From contig NW_004443518.1 in assembly GCF_000330505.1 (NCBI RefSeq), positions 17,239-41,393 on the forward strand: a stretch of DNA of 24,155 nt, read 5' to 3'. The notes beneath the pieces are model-generated. The model was not told where the DNA came from. It ran no database searches and saw only the letters and a program-made list of their open reading frames with translations. The stretch comes from Entamoeba invadens IP1. Its lineage: Eukaryota > Evosea > Mastigamoebida > Endamoebidae. This document shows positions 1 through 9,328 of the stretch, one piece after another. The position numbers and the translations under genes are program-made. Position 1 is the first letter of the stretch; the number at the start of each line of letters is the position of its first letter.

Positions 1-333
1 GTTCAAAACAATTAAATAGTTTAGTGATTAAAGTGACGACACTAAAAACCGCAATTTGATGATAAAAACACGATCATAACCAATTGATTTGGTTTTAAAA
101 TTAAAATATATCTTTATTATAAAATGGTTACTTCGATTTGTGATTCAAATTGTTTCGAAATGATTGTATCTTATTGTTAAAGATACTATTTCAAAACACT
201 GCATATTGGTTATTACTAATAATAACAAAATCAAGACTATTTGACATACAAATTTAATTTATATTCGTGTTCAAAACACATAAAACTTTTAAATGATGGA
301 AATCAAGTCAACATTCAATAAAAACGATTGATG
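1..333. other. AT-rich flank without a gene
   Basis: This stretch lies left of the Mutator-like element. I see no credible coding frame, RNA gene or inverted repeat. The word GTTCAAAACA occurs at 1-10 and again near 270, which is unremarkable at this base composition. Confidence 0.5.
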
Positions 334-537
334 TTTTTTAGCGTTACAGAAATAGCGTAAATTTAATAGCGTTATTTTTCGTTTTTTGGGATTCCAATTT
401 TAGAAAATGTCTTTTAAAATACATTTTTATTAAAATAAATAAATAATTTAAATAAAACTTTGTATTGTAAATTGTTGGTTTTTGAGACAAACTATTAATG
501 TCAATATCATATTCAATTGATCGTTTTTGATTAATTA
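334..537 (+). repeat. Left terminal inverted repeat of the MULE
   Basis: This segment is the reverse complement of about 5262-5466 with a few substitutions and small indels. Shared blocks include the outer TTTTTTAGCGTTACAG, an AATAGCGTTATTTTTCG block, a stretch containing AAAATGTCTTTTAAAATACA, and the inner TATCATATTCAATT. Similarity fades past about 537. Long TIRs are typical of Mutator-like elements and may hold transposase binding sites and the promoter. Confidence 0.85.
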
Positions 538-640
538 AAATAAGAATATCGATAGAAGTTAAATTAAAATTATTACTGTATTTTATTATTATTAAAAAAT
601 AATAGTAAAATAATATTATTTGTATTTTTAAACAATGTTT

Positions 641-2708
641 TCAATCATTAAAAATAAACGAAACTGCATTATCTAATTTTTTTGGTTTCGTGATTTTTTG
701 TGATACCTCTTTTTCGATATAAACAAGTTTTTTCTTAATATCATAAGTTGTTAACGCCATTTGTCCAGTTTTTCTATTTCTATTGTATAATTTGCAGAAA
801 ATAATGATACGTCTTGAATACATTCTTCGTTGTTAAAATCGAAAATTAAACTTTCTGATGAACTATCAACCGGAATCAAGGACAACGTTTCAGAATAACA
901 TTTTTCTCTCTCATTTGTTGTATTTTGAATTTCAGTAATGTACAAAATGTTTTCATTTGTTATTTTCGAATTTATTGGAGTTTTTACGTTATTGTTTAAT
1001 GTTAATCAGGAACACAATTTTGCTTTCAGTATTTCTCTTTTTTTAAGTTTTTGTTTCATCTGATTTTGTTTTAACAAATTAAACTTGGTTTTAACATTTG
1101 AACTATCAATATTTTCTTCTCCAAATTCAATCAAAGATTCAAAACTTGATACTCTTGTAAGTTCGTTGCTCTCAATAACATTTTCAATAAGAGTAAGTTT
1201 ATTGTTTTTATTTGACTTGTTGACTGTTTGTTCAATTTCGAGTGTTATTTTAGTTGGAATATCTGAAACTACTTTCAGAAACTTGAGTATATTTTCGTTC
1301 CATCTTATTTCTTTTTTTTCAATTATTTTTTTTAATTTGTTTTCGTAATTTACAAAAAATTGTACTTATAATAATGTTCTCTGTAATGTATAAAAAAAAT
1401 TGAAATCGTTCAAAAATCTATTTTCGACATTTTTGAGTTGTTCAATTAATAGGTAAATATGAGGATGAGCTCGGTAAAACCTTTTACTGAAAGATAAATG
1501 AAACGCTTCTGTCCAATTGTTAGTTCTGAATTTGAGATCGTGGAGTTGGCTCCATTCTGTCGGTGGTAATTTATTTAACCATGTTTTGTTAAAATAATCC
1601 ACAAATATATGCAATTTAAGTTTTTCGTCATTTTTTAACGTAAATTTGTTGATTTTATCTGTTAACAGTTTTACAACATTTGGAATAAATTCTATTTCGA
1701 AAAGGTATTCCAAAAAACTTTTTTATGAAGCTGTGAATAATAATATTATTTTGGTAATAACTTTGTAATCTAACTTTTTTCATTCTTTTGATCAAAGATT
1801 TATTAAAATGAAACCAACACACTACAACACACACTTGTTCACCAAAAACTTCTCTGACTGCACAACGAACGGATTTTTCATAATCACTCATACAGTTGTG
1901 AAGTACAATTTGAAAATCATCGCGCAATTTTTCAAAAATGACTTAATGCGCCTGTTTTGTCTTTTCTTCCATTAAAATAAAAATTACAGGAAAAGAACAC
2001 GAATCTATAACGGAGTGTAATGTGAACAATTGTGTAAATATTGAAAGAACGTATTTAAAAGTGCCATCCCCTAAAACCGTACAATTGTTAAAAGAAAACG
2101 ATTTGATTTGTTCTTGACTTGAAAATGCTATAATTCTTTTCGATTCACCAAGATTGTTATTGTAAGTTGTATAAAACAATAAAAAGGAAGTGTTTGTAAT
2201 TGTGTGTATCATACTTTCTTTCAAGATTAAATTGTTTGCACAATCTGGAAGTTTACCAAATTCCTTTTTTTACATCAGAAATCAAAGTTTTTATATAATG
2301 AGTAGAAGGTGCATATTCGTCAATTGTTATTTTTTGATGATTTCATTACATATCATTTTGGGGATTGTGTTTTGTTTTCTGTAATAAGACAAATAACATA
2401 TTTTCTTACTTCAAACTTTCTCCAATTTTCAAGATCTTTTTGGTGAGCACTTACAGGATGATGTTCACATGTTATTTCAATCATTCCATCATCTAAAACG
2501 GTTAGTTTACTTTTGCATCCTTTTGATGTTTTGCAGCGCTCCATGGCATATACAACTTTGGGAAACTGAACTTGTATAGAAAGTGTTCCGTCTTCATTTA
2601 GACATTTGAATTTATAGTATTCCGCATAAACCATCGGGTATCTATGTAGAATCGGATTGTTTTAGGGATAAAAATTTCGTATTGATCTTTTGTTAATACT
2701 CTTTTCAT
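641..2708 (-). pseudogene. Mutator-like (MULE) transposase, frame-broken
   Basis: This is a DDE transposase relic read from an ATG at 2708-2706 down to about 641, originally near 690 aa. Conserved blocks lie in order but in shifting frames. First is a FLYWCH/WRKY-like zinc finger (2353-2634: RCKTSKGCKSKL, then CEHHPVSAH). Next is the first catalytic Asp in LGDGTFKYV (about 2066-2068) with the downstream FTQLFTLH and PVIFILMEEK blocks. The second Asp is in MSDYEK (about 1883-1885), followed by CWFHF. The catalytic Glu is in RTNNWTEAFH (about 1507-1509). A Lys/Glu-rich tail (641-1348) follows, with an in-frame TGA at 1008-1006. Frame changes are needed near 2660, 2270-2350, 1940, 1700, 1366 and 770, so the gene is dead. 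The three catalytic residues survive. Element A lies 43 bp upstream of the start codon and probably separates the gene from its promoter and right TIR. Confidence 0.9.
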
Positions 2709-2752
2709 GTGATTTTAAAATTTTTTAAATCAAAATATTATTTTACAAAGTA

Positions 2753-2891
2753 GTATGTGATTTATGTAGATTTAGGGGGACCTCATTTTTATCTATATTT
2801 TATAATACTTTAATTAAATCGCGAGGGACACTAATCTGATTTTTCCCAAAATATCGACATCTTTGATGTCTCTAGAATCTCACATTCGTTT
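2753..2891 (+). repeat. Left TIR of element A
   Basis: Reverse complement of 4951-5089 with about 4 mismatches. It contains the block TTTAGGGGGACCTCATTTTT, a GCGAGGGACACTAATC block and the small palindrome CATCTTTGATG, which could be protein-binding sites. Similarity stops at CACATTCGTTT. Confidence 0.92.
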
Positions 2892-2992
2892 CAATTCTTC
2901 GGAGACACAGTCTCATTGAGGACCTTTGGTCTGTTCGGTGTTAATTTATTTATAGTAAATTTGTATTAATGTAATTTTTTATTTTCCTTAAA

Positions 2993-3571
2993 ATGATGGA
3001 ACAGTATATGAATGAAGCGTTTAGAAAGTATATCTAGCTTTGTCCTTTACGGTTCTTATATAATGTAGTGTCGGATGAAGACGTTGACTAGAAACTCATA
3101 CCGAGGGCTGATGAATTTATAGATGATTCTGAAAATATTAGTGAACTTGAAAGTAAACATGTAAGTGAATCTAGTGATGATGAATCAAGTGAGCAAAGCA
3201 TCGACACATTCAAAGGATGTGGAGTCCACATCAACGATCTATTCATGCCGAAGGCTGAAGACTTAAATGATTATGTTTATTATAATGAAGAAGATAATAA
3301 AGTTGTAGCTAACTTAGAATGTGATTCTACTAAATTTAAAACAAGAATTAATAAAATTAAAGAATACTTTAATGAGTTTATTAGAAATAATAATATAAAA
3401 GATATAATTGTAAAATAATATGTTAGTCCTAATGTTATTCAAAAAGGTTATGAAATATTGTTAAATTTAAATAATAAAGATAATTATTAAAAAATTCAAA
3501 ACTTTATGGATCATGGTTATTGTAAAGGAAAAGATGGAAAAATATTTTACGGTAATGAAATTACATAGATG
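2993..3571 (+). pseudogene. Element A gene a: unknown protein with in-frame stops
   Basis: One reading frame starts at ATG ATG (2993) and stays coherent to a TAG at 3569-3571. It is interrupted by TAG at 3035-3037 and 3089-3091 and by TAA at 3416-3418 and again near 3488. Between stops the translation is well composed: an acidic, Ser-rich part (SELESKHVSESSDDESSEQS, residues about 55-74), then SIDTFKGCGVHIND, LFMPKAEDLND and a Lys/Asn-rich helical tail. The EQSI...MPKAEDL words recur in the 215-aa product downstream, so gene a is at least partly related to it. I do not recognise the family. It is most likely a decayed gene. Read-through of UAG is possible in principle but unsupported, because TAA stops also occur. 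Confidence 0.6.
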
Positions 3572-3782
3572 ATAATTTAATAGATATTTACGGTCTGTAC
3601 GAACTGTAGTTCTGAGGTTTTCATAAACTGTAAAAACAAAGTAATATATTTTCCATCTTATCTGAAGACATTTATTGAGTATGTTATTTTTATAGTTAAT
3701 ATAATAATACTGTTATATTACTTTATTAATAATATATTTAGTAATGTATAAATAATATATTTTTGTTTTTATCTTAATATAA

Positions 3783-4430
3783 ATGAGTACAGATAATACT
3801 TCTCAATCAAAATCATTAAAAACATTTTTCAAAAATTTGTTATCTTCAGACAAAACAAATCAAACTACAAAGATGGACCCATTAAAACAAATAGATACTT
3901 CTGAAATTATTAAAGTAAGAGATGCAACACGTATGCGTAGCGGATGCACAGCATCCAGTGGCGTCTTCGACGCAACACCAAAAACATTATTTGGTATGTC
4001 TTATTCTCCAAATGAAATTGAGCAAAGCGTCATGCCAAAGGCTGAAACTTTATCTGATATTACTTCTAAACATATTATAGCTTTACAGAAGATAAATAGA
4101 TGTATTAATAATAACCCAGAAGTTAACTTAATCAATACAAAAGATTTAAATGCCACTATTTATATAAATGGTTATGTATTTTGTAAAAATAAAGGTAAAC
4201 AAACATTAATTAAGAAACAAGTTAGAATTACTAAAAATGATCTTGACAATAAAGTCAAAAATATAGAGGGCGAAAAGCAAGAACAATTAGTATTATTACT
4301 TAATAAAATAGAAGAATTAGAAAACAATCAAAATAATATGAGAGATGGAATTATAAATAAGATGCTTCCTATATTAGAACATTATATTACTGTTAATAAT
4401 TTAGATGTTAGTAAATTATTTGATAATTAA
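3783..4430 (+). CDS. Element A gene b: conserved element protein, unknown function (215 aa)
   Basis: An intact ORF with no family I can name. The N-terminal third is Ser/Thr/Lys-rich and low in structure. Around residues 65-95 is ASSGVFDATPKTLFGMSYSP followed by EIEQSVMPKAETLSD. Residues about 118-140 hold a compact block, NTKDLNATIYINGYVFCKNK. The last 60 residues are Lys/Glu/Leu-rich and probably coiled coil, ending LPILEHYITVNNLDVSKLF. The block around LNATIYINGY and the C-terminal helix recur in the decayed gene of element B (8137-8857), so the protein is conserved between copies of the transposon. A TATA-like GTATAAATAA lies near 3744. The stop overlaps that of the convergent gene c. It could be a DNA-binding or accessory transposition protein, but that is inference only. 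No catalytic motif is visible. Confidence 0.75.
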   Translation: MSTDNTSQSKSLKTFFKNLLSSDKTNQTTKMDPLKQIDTSEIIKVRDATRMRSGCTASSGVFDATPKTLFGMSYSPNEIEQSVMPKAETLSDITSKHIIALQKINRCINNNPEVNLINTKDLNATIYINGYVFCKNKGKQTLIKKQVRITKNDLDNKVKNIEGEKQEQLVLLLNKIEELENNQNNMRDGIINKMLPILEHYITVNNLDVSKLFDN

Positions 4431-4849
4431 TATTTATAAAGAGATACTTTTATTTTTATAACAATTATAGGTTCTGGTATATCGACACATCCAATAGATG
4501 TGGAGTCCTCACTTGCGATATCATAATCTGCGTTTACAGCTTTAATTATTTCATCATGATTTAATATTCTTGTTTCTAGAATGTTAATCAATTTGTTCAA
4601 AGCATATTTATCTGTTAAAGGATATGTTTTACTCCAACCTTCATTAGTTTGGTAATTACATATTACATTTTCATTACTTTGTATAGTTTTAAGATACTCA
4701 TTCAAATATTCTTTAATTCTTTCCATTCTTCTAATTGAAATTTTATATCCACATCCAAGATCGACAATTAAGGATTTGTTATCTAAATCACATTTAACAT
4801 AATCATCAACATCTTTATCATAATCAAGTTTATTTATTTGTTCTGTCAT
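4427..4849 (-). CDS. Element A gene c: unknown small protein (about 140 aa)
   Basis: A minus-strand ORF convergent with gene b. The four bases TTAA at 4427-4430 serve both stop codons. I prefer the start at 4849 (MTEQINKLDYDKD); an upstream in-frame ATG at 4873 would add eight hydrophobic residues (MYFFIFFK) for 148 aa. The protein is rich in Asn, Asp, Lys and Ile, with SLIVDLGCGYKISI near residues 26-39, a helical middle and a C-terminus reading SIGCVDIPEPIIV. There is no signal peptide, membrane segment or catalytic signature I trust. It lies between gene b and the right TIR of element A. No counterpart is seen in element B, where only about 200 bp separate gene b' from the TIR. The function is unknown. 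Confidence 0.6.
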   Translation of the reverse strand: MTEQINKLDYDKDVDDYVKCDLDNKSLIVDLGCGYKISIRRMERIKEYLNEYLKTIQSNENVICNYQTNEGWSKTYPLTDKYALNKLINILETRILNHDEIIKAVNADYDIASEDSTSIGCVDIPEPIIVIKIKVSLYKY

Positions 4850-4950
4850 TTTAAAGAAGATAAAAAAATACATTTATATAAATTTACTATGTTTTTATAT
4901 TAAAATAAATTTACAGTATTACTAACCGAGTTTGATAAACCAACGGGACA

Positions 4951-5089
4951 AAACGAATGTGATATTCTAGAGACATCAAAGATGTCGATATTTTGGGAAA
5001 AATCAGATTAGTGTCCCTCGCGATTTAATTAAAGTATTATAAAATATAGATAAAAATGAGGTCCCCCTAAATCTACATAATTTATATAC
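4951..5089 (-). repeat. Right TIR of element A
   Basis: Inverted copy of 2753-2891, ending ...TATATAC next to a TA at 5090-5091. Confidence 0.92.
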
Positions 5090-5261
5090 TACTACAATTA
5101 ATTGTGTGATTTAAAATGCCCAATTTTAAAAAATCATATAAAAAGAATATGTTATATGTATAAATTCATATAATAATACTAACTCAAATTGAGTTTTTTG
5201 TTTTACATTGTTTTTTATCTTGAAATCTTTCAGTTGAAATGTGATTCGAATTTTTAAAAAG

Positions 5262-5466
5262 GATCGATTAATCAAAAATCAATTAATTGAATATGATATT
5301 GACATTAATATTTTGTCTCAAAAACCAACAATTTACAATACAAAGTTTGATATAAATTATTTATTTATTATGATAAAAATGTATTTTAAAAGACATTTTC
5401 TAAAATTAGAATACAAAAACGAAAAATAACGCTATTAAATTACGCTATTTCTGTAACGCTAAAAAA
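5262..5466 (-). repeat. Right terminal inverted repeat of the MULE
   Basis: Inverted copy of 334-537. A 62-codon open frame through this repeat (from 5241) is a by-product of the repeat and I do not call it a gene. Confidence 0.85.
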
Positions 5467-7833
5467 TATTTTACCTGACAAATTGCCACAATCATAACGT
5501 TTTTTAACAAAAGTAATAATGATAAAATCACAGAAATAATGTTCTATTGTTTTTTTATCGTATATATTTGGCATATATTTTATTTTTTGTTGTATTTAAA
5601 TTATTATAAACAACATTTTTTGTTGTCGATAAAAACGAATACTTTTTATACAATTTTCTATAATTTAGTTGGTTAATAATCGTTTATTTTGCATTGGAAA
5701 CATTGTTTTATATATCCATTATCAATGTTAATTGCGTCTTTGATCAACTTTCATTTGTTTTTAAGTAATGTGTGATGGCTTTGTTTTGTTGTTGTGATAT
5801 ATTACGATTTTAAATATTATTTTTTTGTATTGATTCAGAAGCATGTTATTCTTTCTTAATATCAACAAATATTTTTTATTTAATTCAATCAATGAAATCT
5901 AATATAACGTTGTTTTTACTTGTCACTATTGTTATTTGTTAATTTTGTTAAACATTATTTATCAAGTTCAACTTATCCAATATGCGACTTTTATTATTTA
6001 TTTCTGTTTTTATAAACAATTTTCTATATTCTTTCTGTCGTAATTTTTGTTCTGTTTTGCTTATTTGATTTTTTATATCAGATAAATTTCCACAAAACGA
6101 ATTTTTGGTAAAAAAAATAAATTAATTTTATTTATAATTTTATAAACTGTTTTTCAAAAGTCTGTACTGAGGTGTCCCGATTTTTGCATTTATTTTGTTT
6201 ATTATTTTTGGGAATCGTTTTTTTGTAATAAATATCGCTTATTTTTTCCAAGTAAAAAAGAGAAAAACAGTCTTCAAAAAATATTTTTTTACTTGAAAAA
6301 TTTTTAAGCATCAAAAAAAATCCATATAAAATTTAAAATAACGGGATTTTTGTTTCGAAAAACACGCGAATTATCCCAAAAGTGCATTTTATTACAAAAG
6401 CAAATAAACTTAATGTCAATCTTTTTTATTTTCAAACATTTTAATAATTAATGAAAATATTCACAAAACAGAAGCTTAGTTCGAAGATTATTATGCTTAA
6501 TAGTGTTGTCACAATAACAATAATAATATCAAAATGATTTGATAATTTATCTCTGTTGGGTTTTATAAAGTCGATATTATCTTTGATCATTTCAGTGAGA
6601 ACATTATTTTTAAAATATCCAATAACAAAAAATTATTGTTATTTTGTATTATTTTTCTAGTGTTGCCCTTTGACTTGTGTCTGTCAGATTTATCAAACAT
6701 TTGCTGTATTTTTTGTGTTTTTTGAACTCTTTATTTCATTGTTTTTTATTCAGAATAGAAAACCACAGTTTGTTTTAAATTTCAATTAAATTTTAACGAG
6801 AGTAATAATCAGTTAAAACTCGACATAAACAACAACATTCAATTTACTTAAACGTTAATTGTTGTGCTTTTAGGCCAACAATACTGAATATATGTTGCGA
6901 AGTATCGAGTTAAGGTCAAATCAAATAACGGGATCGGGTTTTTTGGAAAAGGCTGGCTAATATTTCAACATTTCCCCGAATTTGTACGAAAATAATTGAA
7001 CGGGATTGGTATTTTTTTCAAAATAAAGTCGGTACTTTCGATTTTTTGTTTTTTGTTTTTTTAGGAAAAAACAAAAATAAAAAACGGGACTTTAGGAAGT
7101 TCTAAAAATATGACAGTACCGACTTTTGAAAAACAGTTTATTATCTATTATTAATTTTTATCTATTTTTTTAGGAAAATCACTCACTATTAATTCCAAAT
7201 TATTTAAACAATTTTGGGACAAAATTAAAAAAAATACCGTTAAAAAAAGCAGAATTGAATGATTATGTTTGTATTAAAATGTTTTATTTAACATTTTTTA
7301 TAATCCAATTCTTTCTTGGAGATATTAATTTTTCTATATTTTTACCAAATAAGTTTATTCGCCAACATAATTAAAACGTAATATAAATGGGTTTTTGATT
7401 GAAAAATATATTAGAAATAATAGACTTTTGGGCTTTTTATTTTAATTGAATAATAAAATAAAACTAATTATAGATTTAAAAAAAGCAGAATAGTTTCATC
7501 GAGCGAGTGGACACTGTAAATATGAAACGTTAAAAAGACTCGCAAAACAGATTTTAAACAAGCAAATTACCATGTAGTGTTGTGCAAAGAACCAATATAT
7601 GAATAATTGAAAAACTAACACAATGACGATGAATAATTTCTTTGGTTTTAAAATTTTTGGGGTTCAAAATGAAATTGTTATGCGTGTTGGTTTTAAACAC
7701 AATTAACTCCAACTCTTAGGTAATTTAGTCTTAAATTACACTTTCTTTAAATAAAATGAAACTGTCCGTTGGCAAGTTTCGGTTTCGATTGGGTTTTTAA
7801 GCAAAAAAAATACAAAACTAAGTTTCAAGACTG
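5467..7833. other. 2.4 kb gene-free AT-rich spacer
   Basis: No credible gene is visible. The one 60-codon frame on the minus strand (6132-6314) is Lys/Phe-rich, matches nothing I know and has the composition of random AT-rich DNA. Noted structures are an imperfect palindrome at about 7011-7131, scattered copies of the word AACGGGA (6340, 6927, 7000, 7081), and a 16-base direct repeat TTAAAAAAAGCAGAAT near 7240 and 7477. Decayed transposon remnants are likely but cannot be delimited by eye. Confidence 0.5.
7011..7131. repeat. Imperfect palindrome, possible hairpin or miniature element
   Basis: The left arm TTCAAAATAAAGTCGGTACT and the right arm AGTACCGACTTTTGAAAAAC are near inverse copies. 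They enclose T-rich then A-rich runs that can also pair (TTTTTTGTTTTTT with AAAAAACAAAAA). It could be a solo miniature transposon or a chance hairpin in AT-rich DNA. Confidence 0.4.
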
Positions 7834-7835
7834 TA

Positions 7836-7937
7836 GTATATATTGGGTCAGTTTCATGCACTTCGCTTTGCTGGCTCATTTAACCGACTTAATATGCTTA
7901 GTTAATTAGTTCCCTTCCTTCCTACTAAAAAAATAAA
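7836..7937 (+). repeat. Left TIR of element B
   Basis: Reverse complement of 10494-10595 with roughly 5 mismatches over the outer 90 bases by eye. Well-conserved blocks are GTATATATTGGGTC, TTTCATGCACTTCGCTTTG and the block running through CTTAGTTAATTAGTTCCCTT. Confidence 0.9.
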
Positions 7938-8136
7938 AAATATAAATTTCTATAAAAATCAGGTCATTTTTCGTTGTATATAAATCGTGCTGATACATGC
8001 ACTCTTTTATAATATAAAACATCCTCACAATTTAGTTAATTTTGTGTCGTTCTATTTTTCTAACTTTATTATATATAATAAATAAATATGGAGTCTAAAA
8101 TAGAACTGGTAATTTTATTTAAAAGAGAACTAAATA

Positions 8137-8857
8137 TTATAAAAAAATTACCATTCTCTTATCATATTTATTAATTGTTTTAATTACTTCATCTTTATCT
8201 AGTTTATTAGTAATTAAATAATATCTTAATATTGGAATAATTAAATCATTAAATATATTTATGTATTTATCTTTTAATATATTTAACTTATTTGTTAATT
8301 CATATACTGAATTTCTTAATGATTCTTCATTTGACATGATGCTTTGCTCAATATTTGACATTTTTATATTTATATCTTCATTGTTTTTATCCATCTCTTC
8401 ATTTAATCATTTCTCTCCAATTCTAATTCTTTTTTTAATTAATTATTGTTTACCTTTTTTTACAAAAAATATATCCTTTAATATAAATACTAGCATTAAG
8501 TTCTTTAGTTTCTAGCTTATTTACTTGTGCATTATTATAAATATATTTATGTATTTCTTTAATACACTGTTTTAATTCTTTCTATTTTTTAAAATTATAT
8601 TTCTTTATTATATTTTCAATAATTTGTATATAATCTAATAACATAAAATTTTCAGTCTTTGACATAGGTATATCTATATGTGTGTCAATGCTTTGCTGAG
8701 TGCTTTGCTCAACTATCGGTATAAACACATCTTCCAAACTTTGTTTCTTAGGACTTTCAGTCCGTTTGGTGTGTTCACTTAAATCTCGAATATTTAGTTT
8801 ACATTTTGAAGTGTTTTTTGTTTCTAAAAATTTATTTAGATTATTTCGTAATTCCAT
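8137..8857 (-). pseudogene. Element B gene b': decayed homologue of the 215-aa element A protein
   Basis: Read from the ATG at 8857 (MELRNNLNKFLETKN). Residues up to about 91 are open. An in-frame TAG near 8580 follows, then continued coding sense NNAQVNKLETKELNASIYIK and GYIFCKK, a frameshift in an A-run near 8450, further stops, and a final open part from 8394 (MDKNNEDINIKMSNIEQSIM ... IIPILRYYLITNKLDKDE). It aligns end to end with element A gene b: ELNASIYIKGYIFCK against DLNATIYINGYVFCK, and IIPILRYYLITNKLD against MLPILEHYITVNNLD. The words QQSIDT, MSKTEN and EQSIMSNEES echo EQSVMPKAET. Function unknown; the gene is inactivated. Confidence 0.75.
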
Positions 8858-9275
8858 TTATTACTTAAAAAATATATAACCACCACACGTGATTTATATT
8901 GGAGAATTATTGGGTATATATGGGTATATCATGTTAAAAATGTTAATATTATGTTAATGAATTTCAAAAATTTAAACATAAGTTGAGATACAGCTTCTAA
9001 TTATTCATTAATATTAATTATTTATAGGTTTTTAGATCATAGATTCCAATTTCTTTGTTTCATTATTAATTAATTGATTAATAATTTAATATGAAGATGA
9101 AGATGAAGTAGTCTTATGTTTTAAATCATCCTTTGTATCCCAATTAAGTAATATTTCATCATTATTTTTTAATGATTTACTAACTAATTAACAAATAGTT
9201 CAAAAACAATATGATTAATATAAATAGTATTCAAATCAGGAACTTGTTCAAATATATTAAGAGATTCTTCATATA

Positions 9276-9328
9276 CAGGGGTGAAAATGAAGGTATTAAT
9301 ATGAAAGCGAATATATTAATTTAGGGTT
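9276..9328 (+). repeat. Left TIR of element C
   Basis: 53 bp, 48 of which match the inverted right end. Flanked outside by TA at 9274-9275. Confidence 0.9.

Larger units (their letters stand above)
2753..5089 (+). mobile_element. Element A: TIR transposon of unrecognised family nested in the MULE
   Basis: A 2.34-kb insertion bounded by inverted repeats of about 139 bp. The two arms differ at only about 4 positions by eye. The termini read GTATGTGATTT at the left and GTATATAAATT at the right (reverse strand), each directly next to a TA (2751-2752 and 5090-5091), so a TA target duplication is likely. It carries three small ORFs: a broken one at 2993, an intact 215-aa one at 3783 and a convergent one of about 140 aa at 4427. 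None resembles a transposase I know. The almost identical arms and two intact ORFs suggest a more recent insertion than the MULE. Element B at 7836 shares its end sequence and one of its genes. Confidence 0.85.
334..5466 (-). mobile_element. Mutator-like element (EMULE type) interrupted by element A
   Basis: The two ends are inverted copies of about 200 bp. The left starts TTTTTTAGCGTTACAGAAAT at 334, and the right gives the same on the reverse strand from 5466. Between them is a decayed MULE transposase on the minus strand. Without the nested element A (2753-5089) the MULE would be about 2.8 kb, a plausible size for an autonomous Entamoeba MULE. No 8-11 bp target-site duplication can be seen: the left flank CGATTGATG and the right flank TATTTTACC do not match. 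The true ends may therefore be slightly off, or the duplication has decayed. The element is inactive as it stands because its transposase is broken in several places. Confidence 0.85.

Noticed and set aside
1085..1348. Plus-strand open frame of 87 codons
   Set aside because: It is antisense to the Lys/Glu-rich tail of the MULE transposase; its Ser/Phe/Leu composition is the expected shadow.
2190..2384. Plus-strand frame with membrane-like composition
   Set aside because: It lies opposite the transposase between the zinc finger and the first catalytic Asp; the hydrophobic look comes from the complement of Lys/Asn codons.
4740..4800. DLGCGYKISI in gene c as a methyltransferase SAM-binding motif
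   Set aside because: Only part of motif I fits: the second part of the glycine pattern is missing, and no downstream methyltransferase motifs are present in the 140-aa protein.
5241..5429. 62-codon frame at the right MULE end
   Set aside because: Almost all of it is the terminal inverted repeat; the left arm does not keep the same frame open, so it is not a conserved gene.
325..5475. A target-site duplication for the MULE
   Set aside because: The bases directly outside the two TIRs do not match over 8-11 positions, so I do not claim a duplication.
8261..8515. Plus-strand hydrophobic ORF of 84 codons
   Set aside because: It is antisense to the element B gene b' homologue, whose sequence similarity to element A gene b identifies the real strand.
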